Source: Streptomyces palmae
Lineage (GTDB): Bacteria; Actinomycetota; Actinomycetes; Streptomycetales; Streptomycetaceae
Assembly (NCBI RefSeq): GCF_004684805.1
Contig: NZ_SRID01000017.1
Span: 1 to 41,641, forward strand
Direction of reading: 5' to 3'
DNA: 41,641 bases
A model generated the notes under the pieces. The model had not been told where the DNA came from. It saw only the letters and a program-made list of their open reading frames with translations, and did not search any database. A program made the position numbers and the translations under genes. This document shows, one piece after another, positions 1-9,739 of the stretch (its first letter is position 1; every line of letters begins with the position of its first letter).

Positions 1-3000
1 ACCCGGCCCGTGCCGGTGGCCGTACCCGCCCGGCCCGCGTTCGGGTCGCCCGCCGGTTCCGGGCCGCCCTCGTCCGCCATGCTCGCGTCTGGGTCGGCCG
101 CGGCTTCTGGACCGTCTGTGCCTGCCCCGCCTGGGTCGGCCGCCGTTGCTGGGCCGGCTGAGCCTGGCCCGTTCGTGCCCGTGCTGACCGTGCCGGGGTC
201 GGCCACCCCGTCCGCGCCGCTCGGGTCTGCCGCGTCCGGGCCACCCGGACCTGCCGCGTCCTTGCCCGCCTCGTCCGGGGCCGCCGCCGGTTCGGGGCCG
301 TCTGTGCCGGCCCCGCCCGTGCCCTTCCCGCTCGTTTCCGGGCGGACCGTGGCCAGGCGATCCCGTACCAGGGCGGTGAGCACCCCGCCCGGGCCCAGTT
401 CGACGTAGTGTGCCGCGCCCCGCTCGGCCAGGTGCGCCACCGTAGCGGCGAAGCGGACCGGGCGGCGGACATGGTCCACCCAGAACTCCGGGGCGCACAG
501 CTCCTCGTCGGTGGCCGCCCGGCCCGCCACGGCGGTGAGCAGCGGCAGCCGCGGCGGGACGAAGGACAGCCGCCGGACCACCTCCGCGAAGTCGGCCAGC
601 ATGGGCTCCATCCGAGCGGAGTGGAAGGCATGGCCGACCCGCAGCGGTGTCACCGAGCGGCCCCGCTCCCGGAAGTACGCGGCGACCTCCCGCACCGCGG
701 CCTCGTCGCCGGAGACGACCACCGAGGCGGGCCCGTTGACCGCGGCGATCTCCACCGCGCACCCGGTCGCGTTGAGATGGGCGGCCACCTCCTCCGCGCC
801 GGCGGCCACCGCCGCCATCGTGCCGCCCGCGGGCAGCGCGTCCATCAGCCGGCCCCGGGCCGCCACCAGGGTGCACGCGTCCGCGAGGGACAACACCCCG
901 GCGGCATGGGCCGCCGTCACCTCGCCCACCGAGTGCCCGGCCACCAGACCGGGGCGCACCCCCCAGGCCTCGAACTGCCGGAACAGGGCCGTCCCCAGGG
1001 CGAAGAGCGCCGGCTGCGCGAACCGGGTGGTGTGCAGCAGCGCGCCCGTCTCCGTACCGTGTTCGGCGAACATGACCTCCCGCAGGGGCAGCGGCAGCAG
1101 CGGGTCGAACAGGGCGCAGCACTCGTCCAGCGAACGGGCGAAGGCCGGATGCAGATCCCGCGCGTCGTACAGTTCACGGCCCATCCCGGCGCGCTGACTG
1201 CCCTGGCCGGTGAACAGCACGGCCGGCGGGCCGTCGTGGCGGGACGTACCCGTGCGCACTGCGGACCGGGCACCTTCCTCGGCCAGGGCCCGCAGGGAGC
1301 CGAGCAGTTGGGCACGGTCCCGGGCCACCACCACGGCCCGGTGCTCGAAGGCCGCGCGCGTGGTGGCGAGCGAGTACCCGAGGTCCACCGGGGACGCGTC
1401 GGGGGCGGCGACCACATGGTCGTACAGCCGTCGCGCCTGGTCCCGCAGCCCCGGCACGCTCCTGGCCGACACCGGAAAGGCCACCGCGGTCCGTCCGGGA
1501 CGGGGCGCGCTCTCCCGCACCGCCGCGGCAAGCGGTCCGGCCTCCCCGTCGTGTGGGGGCTCTTCGAGGATCACGTGGGCGTTGGTGCCGCTGATGCCGA
1601 AGGAGGACACCCCCGCCCGGCGCCGGCGGTCGGTCGCGGGCCACTCCACCGCCCGGGTCAGCAGCGCGATCCGCCCCGGCGACCAGTCGACACGGGGGGT
1701 CGGCTCGTCGGCGTGGAGCGTGCGCGGCAGCACACCGTGCCGCATCGCCTCCACCATTTTGATCACCCCGGCCACCCCGGCGGCGGCCTGGGTGTGACCG
1801 ATGTTCGACTTCACCGAGCCCAGCCGGAGGGGACGTTGCCGCGCGTCGCGCCCGTACGTCGCGAAGAAGGCCTCCGCCTCGATGACGTCCCCCAGCCGGG
1901 TCCCGGTGCCGTGCGCCTCCACCGCGTCGATGTCCTCGGGACGCAGCCCCGCGTCCGCGAGCGCCTGCCGGATCACCCGCTGCTGCGCCGGTCCGTGCGG
2001 CGCGGTCAGCCCGTTGCTCGCCCCGTCCTGGTTCACCGCCGAGCCGCGCACCACGGCCAGGACCGGAAGCCCGGCGCGGCGTGCCTCGGACAACCGGCTC
2101 AGCAGCAGCATTCCGGCGCCCTCGGCCCACACCGTGCCGTCGGCGGCCGCGCCGAACGCCTTGCAGCGGCCGTCCGGTGCCAGCGCCCGCTGTCGGCTGA
2201 ACTCCACGAACGACGAGGGTCCCGACATCACCGTGGCGCCCCCGGCCAGGGCGAAGGCGCACTCACCCCGGCGCAGCGCCTGGGCCGCCAGGTGCAGGGC
2301 CACCAGGGAGGAGGAACAGGCCGTGTCCACGGTGAGGGCCGGCCCTTCGAGGCCGAAGGTGTAGGCGATACGGCCCGAGGCGACGCTTCCGGCGTTGCCG
2401 AGGCCGAGGTACCCCTCGACATGCGCGGGCGTCTCCGCCAGGCGGCGGGCGTAGTCGCTGTACATCAGCCCGACGTACACCCCGGTCGCCGAGCCGCGCA
2501 GGGTGGCGGGGACGAGGCCGGCGTGCTCGAAGGCCTCCCACGCCACCTCGAGCAGCAGCCGGTGCTGGGGGTCCATGGCCAGCGCCTCGCGGGGGGAGAT
2601 GCCGAAGAAGCCGGGGTCGAAGCGGTCCGCACCGGAGAGGAAACCGCCCTCGCGTACATACGTCCGCCCGGGCCGCCCGGGGTCCGGGTCGTACAGCGCG
2701 CCGGTGTCCCAGCCCCGGTCGGTGGGGAAGGGGCCGATGGCGTCCCCGCCCTCGGCCACCAGCCGCCACAGCTCCTCGGGGGAGGTCACGTCTCCGGGAT
2801 AGCGGCACGCCATCCCCACGATCACCACGGGATCCTCGTCCGACCGGGCCGCACTCCGGTGCGCGGCCCCGGCCTCGGCCGGCGCGGCGGCGCCGCGTTC
2901 GCCGAGGTGGGCGGCGAGCGCGGCGGCCGTGGGAAAGTCGAAGGCCACGGCCTCGGAGAGGGGCAGACCGGTCACCGCCGACAACCGCTCCCGCAGCACC

Positions 3001-4790
3001 GTCGCCGTCAGGGAGTCCATCCCCAGGTCCCGCAGTGCCGTGCTCGGTTCCACCGCCGCCGGCGCACAGCCGAGCACGGCCGCCACCTCGCCCCGCACCA
3101 GGGCCAGCAGGTCCTGCGGCGACTTCCCGGCGGCCTCCGCGCCCAGCGCCCGCGCGGGCAGGCCGGCGAGCTCCCGCCGCACGACCTTCCCGGAGGCGGT
3201 GCGGGGAAGGGCCTCCACCTCGAACAGCTCGACCGGCACCTTGGAGCCGGACAGCTCCGCACGGCAGGCGGCGAGGACGCGCCCCCGGTCCGGCACGCCG
3301 CCGGGTCCGGCGACCAGATAGCCGACCGGCACCTCGCCGAAGACGGGGTGCGGGCGCCCGGCGACGGCGGCGTCGGCCACCCCGGGAAGCCGCCGCAGCA
3401 CCGCCTCCACCTCCGAGGGATGGATGTTCACCCCGCCCCGGACGATCAGATCACTCGCCCGGCCGGTGATCGCCAGTTCACCGGAGGCGTCGATCCTGAC
3501 CAGGTCGCCCGTGCGGAACCAGCCGTCGCGCAGGACCGCCGCGGTGGCCTCCGGCCTGCCGTGGTAGCCGGCCATGACCCCGGGCCCGCTGACCCACAAC
3601 TCGCCCTCGCCCACCTCCGGGCCGTCGGGGCCGCCGACCCGGACCCGGGTGCCGGCCAGCACCCGGCCGCAGGCCCCGGGCGCCATCGCCTCGCCCGGCC
3701 CGGCCATGGTGACCGGACCCGCCTCGGTGCTGCCGTAGTGCTCCAGATAGGAGACGCGGCAGACCGTCTCGAAGGACTCGCGGAACGCGGGCCCCGCCGC
3801 GGCCCCACCGCTGACGCACGCCCGCAGCGCGGGGGTGCCCAGACCGGGGCCGTCCGTGCCGCCCTCCTCGCCCCGGACCGCGTCGAGCAGCGCCGAAAAC
3901 GTGGTCGGAACCCCGCCGAGCAGGGTGAAGGAGGCGTCCGCACGGCGCAGTTCGCCGAGCACGCCCGCCACCGAGAACCGGGGCAGCAGCACCGCGCTCG
4001 CCCCCACCGCGGTCACCCCGAGGAAGCACACCACCTGGCTCATCGCGTGGTGCAGGGGCAGTGGCCACAGCACGCGGTCCCGTTCGGACAGGCCCAGGAC
4101 GCCGACCAGGCCCGTCGCGACCGGCGAGAGGCGGTTGCGCTGGGTGGACAGGACGCCCTTGGGCGTGCCGGAGGAGCCCGAGGTGTAGAGCAGCCAGGCC
4201 ACCTCGTCCAGTGCGAGATCGTCCCGGGCCGGCGTCCGCGGCTCCGTGCCCGCCAACTCCTCGTACCGCCGCACACCGCCCGCGACCGCCGCGGACCCGC
4301 CTCCGGCCGCCCCGGCCCCGTCCGCCGGATCCTCACCGGCCGCGGACGAGGGGGAGGAGTCGGCCACGTCCTCCTCGGCGCCCCCCTCGGCCATCACCAG
4401 GGCCAGCCCGGGGCGGAGCGGCAGCGTCCGGTGCCGCGTCAGGCAGGCGGCGTCCGTGATGAGGACCCGTGCCCCGCTGTCGTCCAGCAGGCGGGTCAGC
4501 TCCTCCCGCGAACTCCCGGGGTCCACGGGCACGCCCACGCCGCTCGCCCGGGTGACGGCGAGCAGGCTCTCGACCGCCTCGACGCGGTTGCCGAGCAGTA
4601 CGACCACTCGATCACCGCGCGCCAGGCCGAGGCCGGCCAGGTGACCGGCCAGCCGTGCCGTCCTCCGTTCCAGCTCGCGGTAGGTCACGCGCCGGAGCCG
4701 GTCCTGGAAGCAGACCTTGTCCCCGAGGCGACGGGCATGGTCCCCGAGCAGTTCCGGCAGCGGTTTGACGATGCCGGTGTGCGTACCCAC
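1..4790 (-). CDS. Type I polyketide synthase, loading ligase-ACP-KS-AT (3' end outside window)
   Basis: Builds a polyketide chain from an acyl starter activated by its own N-terminal ligase. The frame stays open from GTG at 4790 to the left edge (about 1,596 residues). In order: an AMP-dependent ligase (about 1-540; [12 protein letters not shown] from residue 202, catalytic-type Lys535 in SGK); an ACP with DLGMDSL, Ser593 being the phosphopantetheine site; a KS with TACSSS (Cys825) and EAHGTGT (His960); an AT with GHSVGE (Ser1287) and HAFH (His1387), the malonyl-CoA signature. From about residue 1486 the protein becomes a Gly/Ala/Pro/Asp/Thr-rich stretch to the edge. The GTG is chosen because GGGGAGG lies 7 bases upstream; an in-frame ATG at 4856 has no ribosome site. 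Reductive domains, if any, lie outside. The starter acid cannot be read from the sequence; whether the ligase forms a CoA ester or loads the ACP directly is open. Confidence 0.93.
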   Translation of the reverse strand, partial: MGTHTGIVKPLPELLGDHARRLGDKVCFQDRLRRVTYRELERRTARLAGHLAGLGLARGDRVVVLLGNRVEAVESLLAVTRASGVGVPVDPGSSREELTRLLDDSGARVLITDAACLTRHRTLPLRPGLALVMAEGGAEEDVADSSPSSAAGEDPADGAGAAGGGSAAVAGGVRRYEELAGTEPRTPARDDLALDEVAWLLYTSGSSGTPKGVLSTQRNRLSPVATGLVGVLGLSERDRVLWPLPLHHAMSQVVCFLGVTAVGASAVLLPRFSVAGVLGELRRADASFTLLGGVPTTFSALLDAVRGEEGGTDGPGLGTPALRACVSGGAAAGPAFRESFETVCRVSYLEHYGSTEAGPVTMAGPGEAMAPGACGRVLAGTRVRVGGPDGPEVGEGELWVSGPGVMAGYHGRPEATAAVLRDGWFRTGDLVRIDASGELAITGRASDLIVRGGVNIHPSEVEAVLRRLPGVADAAVAGRPHPVFGEVPVGYLVAGPGGVPDRGRVLAACRAELSGSKVPVELFEVEALPRTASGKVVRRELAGLPARALGAEAAGKSPQDLLALVRGEVAAVLGCAPAAVEPSTALRDLGMDSLTATVLRERLSAVTGLPLSEAVAFDFPTAAALAAHLGERGAAAPAEAGAAHRSAARSDEDPVVIVGMACRYPGDVTSPEELWRLVAEGGDAIGPFPTDRGWDTGALYDPDPGRPGRTYVREGGFLSGADRFDPGFFGISPREALAMDPQHRLLLEVAWEAFEHAGLVPATLRGSATGVYVGLMYSDYARRLAETPAHVEGYLGLGNAGSVASGRIAYTFGLEGPALTVDTACSSSLVALHLAAQALRRGECAFALAGGATVMSGPSSFVEFSRQRALAPDGRCKAFGAAADGTVWAEGAGMLLLSRLSEARRAGLPVLAVVRGSAVNQDGASNGLTAPHGPAQQRVIRQALADAGLRPEDIDAVEAHGTGTRLGDVIEAEAFFATYGRDARQRPLRLGSVKSNIGHTQAAAGVAGVIKMVEAMRHGVLPRTLHADEPTPRVDWSPGRIALLTRAVEWPATDRRRRAGVSSFGISGTNAHVILEEPPHDGEAGPLAAAVRESAPRPGRTAVAFPVSARSVPGLRDQARRLYDHVVAAPDASPVDLGYSLATTRAAFEHRAVVVARDRAQLLGSLRALAEEGARSAVRTGTSRHDGPPAVLFTGQGSQRAGMGRELYDARDLHPAFARSLDECCALFDPLLPLPLREVMFAEHGTETGALLHTTRFAQPALFALGTALFRQFEAWGVRPGLVAGHSVGEVTAAHAAGVLSLADACTLVAARGRLMDALPAGGTMAAVAAGAEEVAAHLNATGCAVEIAAVNGPASVVVSGDEAAVREVAAYFRERGRSVTPLRVGHAFHSARMEPMLADFAEVVRRLSFVPPRLPLLTAVAGRAATDEELCAPEFWVDHVRRPVRFAATVAHLAERGAAHYVELGPGGVLTALVRDRLATVRPETSGKGTGGAGTDGPEPAAAPDEAGKDAAGPGGPDAADPSGADGVADPGTVSTGTNGPGSAGPATAADPGGAGTDGPEAAADPDASMADEGGPEPAGDPNAGRAGTATGTGR

Positions 4791-5056
4791 TCCACGACCT
4801 CCCCGAGACGACCCGCTGTTGAGGACGGCGGCACGATCTCCCAGGTTGCCCACCATGGGGGACGCCCGCGGCCGAGGAAGCGGCGGACGGATCCCCGGCA
4901 CCCCCAGCGAGCGGGGCGGACCCGTGATCCGGCGGACGCGTGCGAGCTGCCGCTCGAAGCCCAGGAACGGTCGCGTCGTGATCTGCCTCACATACCGTCA
5001 CAGTGCTCGGTGACGCGGCGTCTTGAGGCCGAACACCGGGATACGGAGGAGGCACC

Positions 5057-6265
5057 ATGACCGAGAACACTCAGGTGGTCGTGATCGGCGGCGGATACGC
5101 GGGCGTGATGGCCGCGAACCGGCTGACCCGGCGCGCCGATGTGACCGTGACGCTGATCAACCCGCGCCCGACCTTCGTCCACCGGGTCCGCCTGCACCAG
5201 CTGGTGGGCGGGTCCGACGACGCGGTCATCGCCTACCAGGACGTGCTGGCCGACGGCGTCCGACTGGTGGTCGACACCGCGACCCGGATCGACGCGGCCG
5301 AACGCGGCGTGGCACTGGCGGCCGGCGGCACCCTCGGCTACGACTACCTGATCTACGCCGTGGGCAGCGGCACCGCCGAACCGAGCGTGCCCGGGGTGGC
5401 CGAGTTCGCCTACCCGCTCTCCACGCTGGAGGAGGCGCGGCGGCTGCGCACGGTCCTGGATGCCGCGCCCGCGACGGCCCCGGTGACGGTGGTCGGCGCC
5501 GGACCCACCGGCATCGAGACCGCCGCCGAGCTGGCGGAGACCGGCCGCACGGTGACCCTGGTCTGCGGCGGCGTACTCGGCCCGTACCTGCACTCCCGCG
5601 GCCGGCGCTCCGTCGCCAAGCGGCTGGCCGAGCTCGGCGTGACGGTCGTCGACGGCTCCGAGGCGAAGGTGACGGCCGTGACCCGCGAGGCCGTGGTGCT
5701 CGCGGACGGCCGTGAGCTGCCGAGCCAGGTCACCGTCTGGACCGCCGGCTTCGGCGTTCCCGACCTGGCCGCCCGCAGCGGGCTGCGCACCGACGCCGTG
5801 GGGCGCCTGCTCACGGACGAGACGCTGACGAGCGTGGACGACGCGCGCATCGTCGCGGCCGGGGACTCGGCGGCCCCGTCCGACCTGCCGCACCGGATGA
5901 GCTGCCAGGCCGCGATGCCGCAGGGCGCGCGGGCCGCCGACACCGTGCTCAGCCGGCTCGCCGGCGCGCAGCCGGAAGACCTCCACCAGGGGTTCTACGC
6001 CCAGTGCGTCAGCCTGGGCCGAGGCGCCGGTATCTTCCAACTCGCCAACAGGTCCGACGCGGCGATCGGGATCCACATCGGCGACCGACTGGGCGCCCGG
6101 CTCAAGGAGATCGTCTGCCAGGGCATCCCCAAGCACCTGGCCGACGAGGCGCGCAAGCCGGGCTCGTACAGCCTGCACCGCGTGCGAGGGGGTGTCGCCA
6201 AGCGCCGGGAGCTGCTGCGGGCCGTGCGCGCACAGTCGCCGGTCGCCGCCGACCGGACGGCCTGA
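5057..6265 (+). CDS. NAD(P)/FAD-dependent oxidoreductase, type II NADH dehydrogenase-like
   Basis: A 402-residue flavoprotein that probably oxidises NAD(P)H and passes electrons to a quinone or small acceptor. An N-terminal FAD Rossmann motif (VVVIGGGYAG, residues 7-16), a second nucleotide-binding motif near residue 145 (VVGAGPTGIE) and a late FAD contact (IVAAGDSAA, about residue 272) give the two-dinucleotide-domain layout. No transmembrane helix is obvious and the C-terminus is basic, as in peripheral NDH-2 proteins. ATG is preceded by a strong GGAGGAGG. It is divergent from the polyketide synthase gene across 266 bases and ends at a strong hairpin. The acceptor is not predictable; related enzymes include rubredoxin- and ferredoxin-reductase types. 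Confidence 0.88.
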   Translation: MTENTQVVVIGGGYAGVMAANRLTRRADVTVTLINPRPTFVHRVRLHQLVGGSDDAVIAYQDVLADGVRLVVDTATRIDAAERGVALAAGGTLGYDYLIYAVGSGTAEPSVPGVAEFAYPLSTLEEARRLRTVLDAAPATAPVTVVGAGPTGIETAAELAETGRTVTLVCGGVLGPYLHSRGRRSVAKRLAELGVTVVDGSEAKVTAVTREAVVLADGRELPSQVTVWTAGFGVPDLAARSGLRTDAVGRLLTDETLTSVDDARIVAAGDSAAPSDLPHRMSCQAAMPQGARAADTVLSRLAGAQPEDLHQGFYAQCVSLGRGAGIFQLANRSDAAIGIHIGDRLGARLKEIVCQGIPKHLADEARKPGSYSLHRVRGGVAKRRELLRAVRAQSPVAADRTA

Positions 6266-6312
6266 CCGCCCGTGCCGCGAGAACGTGCCGGTCGCGCGGT
6301 GTGCCGGAACCG

Positions 6313-6343
6313 CGTGCCCGCCCGGTGGACCCGGGCGGGCACG
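6313..6343. terminator. Bidirectional hairpin between convergent genes
   Basis: Perfect 13-bp arms (CGTGCCCGCCCGG at 6313-6325 and its complement at 6331-6343) with a 5-base loop. It sits 47 bases after the flavoprotein stop and before the 3' end of the NIPSNAP gene. There is no U-tract, as is usual in high-GC actinobacteria. Confidence 0.75.
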
Positions 6344-6540
6344 GCACGGACCTCCGCCGGCCAGGAGGTTGATCGCGGCCAAGGCCCCCGATCCCCCCGC
6401 ACGCCGACGGCCGCCGCCCCGTGGGCGTATGGCCCCGGGTGGAGGCGGCGCCCGCCCCGCAGCTCGGCCGGCGGCGGCCACCGCTCGACCGGGTCCGGCC
6501 TGGACCGCTCGGCGTCCGCGGGCGTCCCAGGAGACGGTGG

Positions 6541-7089
6541 CTACGTCCCCACGGGTTCCAGCCGCAGCCGCCGGACCGGCCAGGGCGGCGGCTCGGCCGG
6601 GCCGAACCAGACCCGGACGTCCTCCCCGGTGCGGACGGGCAGACGGGGGTAGTCGTTCTCGGCGTGCTCGGTGCGGTGCAGGGCATGGCCCGCGTTCAGG
6701 TGCCGGGCGGCGTACGCGTCGAAGGCGGCCGCCTCGGACGGCCGGCAGACCGTCGCGACCACCTCGCGGGTGCCCGGCTCCGGGGTGAAGCAGGGGCCGC
6801 GCAGCAGCAGGACGTCGTCGCTGTCGACCATGGTGGCGTTGGCCACCTCGCGGTGCTCCAGCCAGACCGGGCCGGTGTAGAAGGCCTCCAGCGCGCGCCG
6901 GCGGCGCGCCATGTCGGGGAAGGCGCGCAGCCACACGAAGCGGTCCGGGTCGTCGAGGTCGCGGAACCGGCCGCCGAGGGTGATGCCGACCGCCTGCTGG
7001 CCGGTGACGAACTCGCGCTCGAACAGCTCGATCAGCGTCTCCCGGGCACCGGGACGCAGGGTGTACTGCCGGAGTTCGACGATGCTCAT
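6541..7089 (-). CDS. NIPSNAP-family protein
   Basis: A 182-residue soluble protein starting MSIVELRQYTLRPG, the typical opening of NIPSNAP/dimeric ferredoxin-like proteins. FVWLRAFPDMARRRRALEAF around residues 51-70 is the other conserved block. The molecular role of bacterial NIPSNAP proteins is largely unknown; the fold is related to antibiotic monooxygenase-like dimers. Its ATG overlaps the stop of the upstream gene by four bases (ATGA, 7086-7089), so the two are translationally coupled. The pair is divergent from a WYL regulator that probably controls it. Confidence 0.8.
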   Translation of the reverse strand: MSIVELRQYTLRPGARETLIELFEREFVTGQQAVGITLGGRFRDLDDPDRFVWLRAFPDMARRRRALEAFYTGPVWLEHREVANATMVDSDDVLLLRGPCFTPEPGTREVVATVCRPSEAAAFDAYAARHLNAGHALHRTEHAENDYPRLPVRTGEDVRVWFGPAEPPPWPVRRLRLEPVGT

Positions 7090-7553
7090 ACGGCGGCCCG
7101 CCCGGTGCGGGTGAGGTCCATGGTCCAGTTGAGTTCCCAGGTGCGGCCCTCGTCGGGGGAGAACTCCTGCTCCCAGCGGGCGGCGTCCGGGCCGAGGCGG
7201 TGCCAGGTGAAGTGCACCCGGATCGGGCGGCCCTCGTGGGTGTCCTCGCCGTGGAAGTCGCCGCGGTCGCCCGTGAAGCCGCCGGTGACGGGGGGATCCA
7301 GTCGCCCGGTCCGGTCATCGGACCAGTGGATCGACCAGCGCTCCGTCTCGCGGTCGAACAGCCGCAGGGTCACGCCCTGGCGGCCGAGGGTGGGGAAGGT
7401 GATCTCGTCGATGTTGCCGGCGCCCCCGAACAGCGGCCGAACCACCGCGTGACCGGGGAACTCCACCCAGGTGGCGGGGCCCGGGCCGAGCGGTGCGGTG
7501 AGACGGCGGTTGGCCACGTCCCAGGAGCCGTGCAGGAAGTCGAAGTCGTCCAT
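7086..7553 (-). CDS. DUF1579/lipocalin-like small protein
   Basis: A 155-residue protein opening MDDFDFLHGSWDVANRRL. The FLHGSW motif, a central FDRETERWSIHW strand pair and FTGDRGDFHGEDT are typical of small beta-barrel proteins of the DUF1579/nitrobindin-like type, which bind small hydrophobic ligands or heme; the ligand here is unknown. It is the first gene of a two-gene unit with the NIPSNAP protein (4-base overlap) and is separated from the divergent WYL regulator by 56 bases holding a palindrome. No signal peptide is seen, so it is likely cytoplasmic. Confidence 0.7.
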   Translation of the reverse strand: MDDFDFLHGSWDVANRRLTAPLGPGPATWVEFPGHAVVRPLFGGAGNIDEITFPTLGRQGVTLRLFDRETERWSIHWSDDRTGRLDPPVTGGFTGDRGDFHGEDTHEGRPIRVHFTWHRLGPDAARWEQEFSPDEGRTWELNWTMDLTRTGRAAV

Positions 7554-7578
7554 GCGCCGCAGGCTAGGGAGACTCCCC

Positions 7579-7593
7579 TGACATCCTCTGTCA
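7579..7593. promoter_or_regulatory. Palindrome TGACA-N5-TGTCA, probable WYL operator
   Basis: A perfect 5-bp inverted repeat (TGACA/TGTCA, spacer TCCTC) in the 56-base gap between the divergent WYL regulator and the DUF1579-like/NIPSNAP unit. It begins 31 bases upstream of the regulator ATG and 26 bases from the divergent ATG, so one bound dimer could control both. Binding is inferred from position only. Confidence 0.6.
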
Positions 7594-7609
7594 GTGAATA
7601 CTGGGCGGC

Positions 7610-8539
7610 ATGCGCGCGAGCCGACTGGTCACCCTGCTTCTGCTGCTCCAGAACCGGGGTCGGATGACGGCCCAGCAGCTGGCCGAGGAGTTGGAGGTCT
7701 CGGTCCGCACGGTCTACCGGGACGTCGAGGCGCTCGGCGCCGCGGGTATCCCGCTGTACGGCGCCGCCGGACACGCGGGCGGCTACCGGCTGGTCGACGG
7801 CTACCGGACCCGCCTGACCGGACTGACCGCGGACGAGGCGCAGGCCGCGTTCCTGGCCGCGCTCCCCGGCACCGCCGCCGACCTCGGCCTCGGCCAGGCG
7901 CTCGCCACCGCCCAGCTCAAACTGCGGGCCGCCCTTCCGGCGGAGCTGCGCGAGCACGCCGGGCGGATCCAGGAGCGCTTCCTGCTCGACGCCCCCGGCT
8001 GGTACGGCGACGCCGACCGCACCCCGCACCTGGCCGCGGTCGCCGCCGCGGTGTGGGCGCGGCGGGCGGTGGTGCTGCGGTACCGGCGCTGGCGCGCACC
8101 GGAGGAGATCGAGCGGCGGGTGGAGCCGTACGGGCTCGTCCTCAAGGCCGGCCGCTGGTACCTGGTCGCCGGCGGGCCGTCCGGGATCCGTACCTACCGG
8201 GTCGACCAGATCGTCGAACTCCGCTCGTCGGACGAGGAGTTCACCATCCCGGACGGGTTCGACCTGTCCGCGTACTGGAGCGGCTATCTGGCCGACTTCC
8301 GGGCCCGGCTGCACACGGGGGAGGCGCTGGTACGGCTCACACCGGAGGGGGCCCGCCGCCTCGGAGTGGCACCCGCGGGCGGCGGATGGACGGAGACCCG
8401 GGTGCCCATCGAATCGATCGACCACGCCCACGGGGAGTTCCTGCGCCTGGGCTCCGAGGTCGAGGTGCTCGCACCGGCGGAGCTCCGCGACCGCATCGCC
8501 GAGACGGTACGGACCCTGGCCGCCCGCTACGAGGGGTGA
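7610..8539 (+). CDS. WYL-domain (YafY/DeoR-type) transcriptional regulator
   Basis: A 309-residue regulator. Residues 1-60 form a winged helix-turn-helix (RMTAQQLAEELEVSVRTVYR, then DVEALGAAGIPLY). The middle and C-terminal parts carry the WYL domain (LVLKAGRWYLVAGG, with RTYRVDQI), a ligand-sensing module of YafY-like proteins, followed by a WCX-like extension. It most likely controls the divergent NIPSNAP/DUF1579-like pair and itself through the palindrome at 7579-7593. The ATG at 7610 has weak ribosome-binding complementarity (GGGCGGC). The ligand is unknown. Confidence 0.9.
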   Translation: MRASRLVTLLLLLQNRGRMTAQQLAEELEVSVRTVYRDVEALGAAGIPLYGAAGHAGGYRLVDGYRTRLTGLTADEAQAAFLAALPGTAADLGLGQALATAQLKLRAALPAELREHAGRIQERFLLDAPGWYGDADRTPHLAAVAAAVWARRAVVLRYRRWRAPEEIERRVEPYGLVLKAGRWYLVAGGPSGIRTYRVDQIVELRSSDEEFTIPDGFDLSAYWSGYLADFRARLHTGEALVRLTPEGARRLGVAPAGGGWTETRVPIESIDHAHGEFLRLGSEVEVLAPAELRDRIAETVRTLAARYEG

Positions 8540-8802
8540 CCCGGGACGGAGGGGCCCATCAGCCGGAGCACCGTCGGGAGGTGGGGTGCGTCATGCGTGC
8601 GGCAGGTAGGGCCCGATGTCCCGCGGAACCCCGGATGGCCGGCGGGAACGGCCGGCGCCAACGACCCTCGGCCGCGTTCCGGCGAGGGGAAGCGCCCGGC
8701 GCCGAACCGGCGGCGCGACCGGGTCCTCGGCGCGGCCGCCCACGCCCGACAAGCCGAAACGGCCCGCCGGGTGGAGCAGCGGACCGTCGCGGAGGATCGA
8801 GG

Positions 8803-8955
8803 CTAGGAGAAGAGCCAAACGTAGGACGAGACCAGGCCGGCGAGCAGCCAGACCGCCCCACAGGCGATGCCAATGATGATCAGTACCCCCAGCACGCTGC
8901 CTACCCTGCCCACCGGCGCGGACACGGGCTGGGGCTCCAGGTCACGTGAACTCAC
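8803..8955 (-). CDS. Small single-pass membrane protein (50 residues)
   Basis: A GTG-started 50-residue protein: a short polar N-terminus (MSSRDLEPQPVSAP) followed by hydrophobic residues from about 20 to 49 (VLGVLIIIGIACGAVWLLAG and on to VWLFS), which fits one or two membrane helices. GTG at 8955 is the first possible start because an in-frame TGA lies immediately upstream. No Shine-Dalgarno sequence is seen, but a promoter-like pair ends a few bases before the start, so the message may be leaderless. The frame is clean and its amino-acid pattern looks like real protein. No function can be assigned. Confidence 0.6.
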   Translation of the reverse strand: MSSRDLEPQPVSAPVGRVGSVLGVLIIIGIACGAVWLLAGLVSSYVWLFS

Positions 8956-8961
8956 TCAGTC

Positions 8962-8992
8962 AACATACACACAGGAAATGACCATGTGACAA
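8962..8992 (-). promoter_or_regulatory. Possible promoter of a leaderless small membrane gene
   Basis: Read on the minus strand: a -35-like TTGTCA at 8992-8987 and a -10-like TATGTT at 8967-8962, spaced 19 bases. The GTG at 8955 follows 6 bases later, which fits a leaderless transcript. The spacer is longer than ideal, so this is tentative. Confidence 0.35.
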
Positions 8993-9124
8993 ACGTCGGG
9001 GCCTCGTCAGTGCGACAGGCCGGGCATCTTTGCGCCCGATTTCCCCCGGAATGCCCACCACATCACCAGGGAACTTGGCCTACGGGCACCCTTCTGGTCC
9101 CGCTGTGAGGTCCCGCTGCCCATG

Positions 9125-9148
9125 GGCGGCCCTCTCCGGCCGGCCGCC
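9125..9148 (-). terminator. Hairpin after the 9154-9474 gene
   Basis: Seven-bp GC arms (GGCGGCC and GGCCGCC) around a 10-base loop, starting 5 bases beyond the stop codon of the acidic small protein on the minus strand. Without a U-tract it is a plausible but unproven terminator. Confidence 0.4.
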
Positions 9149-9153
9149 TCGGC

Positions 9154-9474
9154 TCAGCGGGGCTGACCGCCCATCGGAGTGCTGATCGGACGCACCGGCT
9201 GATTGCGGTGGAACCGCTCGGCGGTACGGCGGGCCTCCAGAAGCTCCTCGTACAGCGGCCCCGCCGCGGCGAAGGCCTCCGGCGCACTGGGGCGGTACGC
9301 GGTCGACCGCACACCCGCGTACGGGAAGCCCCACAGCTCGGCGGTCCACCCCTCTTCCTCGTCCGCCGGGTCCTCCTCGTCCCGGCCGACGAAGAACAGA
9401 TTGCCGATATGCCCCGTCTCATCGTGGATCTCCACGTTCAGCGGGTCATCGGTGGTCTTGAGCTCTATGGCCAT
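9154..9474 (-). CDS. Small acidic protein of unknown function
   Basis: A 106-residue soluble protein (MAIELKTTDDPLNVEIHDET...). The first half is strongly acidic, with a run DEEDPADEEEG around residues 32-42; the second half has a probable helix (LYEELLEARRTAERF). The ATG has a GAGGA ribosome site about 8 bases upstream. Codon use fits the neighbours. I do not recognise a domain. It stands alone between the PI-PLC-like gene and the small membrane gene, all on the same strand but with gaps of about 200 bases, so co-transcription is uncertain. Confidence 0.7.
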   Translation of the reverse strand: MAIELKTTDDPLNVEIHDETGHIGNLFFVGRDEEDPADEEEGWTAELWGFPYAGVRSTAYRPSAPEAFAAAGPLYEELLEARRTAERFHRNQPVRPISTPMGGQPR

Positions 9475-9600
9475 CAGCGGTCCTCGTGCGGGAAGTGCGT
9501 GCGTGCTGTCGGTGAGAGTACCCAGCCCGTCGGCAACGGCGGCGGCGGACCGCGGCCGGGGCCCCTGTGCTCCACGGCGGCGGCCTTCCCCGCCCCGGTG

Positions 9601-9684
9601 TCACCGGCGGCGATCGGCGATCGGCGTGGCGGTGATGCCGATGACGGCACCGGCCAGTGTGGAGAGCAGGGGCATCCAGTCCAT
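9601..9684 (-). pseudogene. Possible truncated small membrane ORF (27 residues)
   Basis: A minus-strand ATG frame with the sequence MDWMPLLSTLAGAVIGITAT followed by PIADRRR and a stop. It looks like the N-terminal helix of a longer membrane/coiled-coil family that I recall from Streptomyces, cut short just after the basic DRRR turn. It may be a remnant or a genuine very small membrane peptide. No convincing ribosome site was found. Confidence 0.25.
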
Positions 9685-9739
9685 GCGCCGCAGCCTGTCC
9701 GAACCGGGACGCCGGTACCAGGGGTCGCGGCTGCGGTCC

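Noticed and set aside
408..5060. Plus-strand open frame of 1,550 codons over the polyketide synthase
   Set aside because: It has Arg/Gly/Pro/His-rich composition without any domain. The minus strand carries continuous ligase, ACP, KS and AT motifs in one frame.
8591..8818. Minus-strand frame of 75 codons ending GPYLPHA
   Set aside because: It overlaps the better supported small membrane gene and has no recognisable motif or ribosome site.
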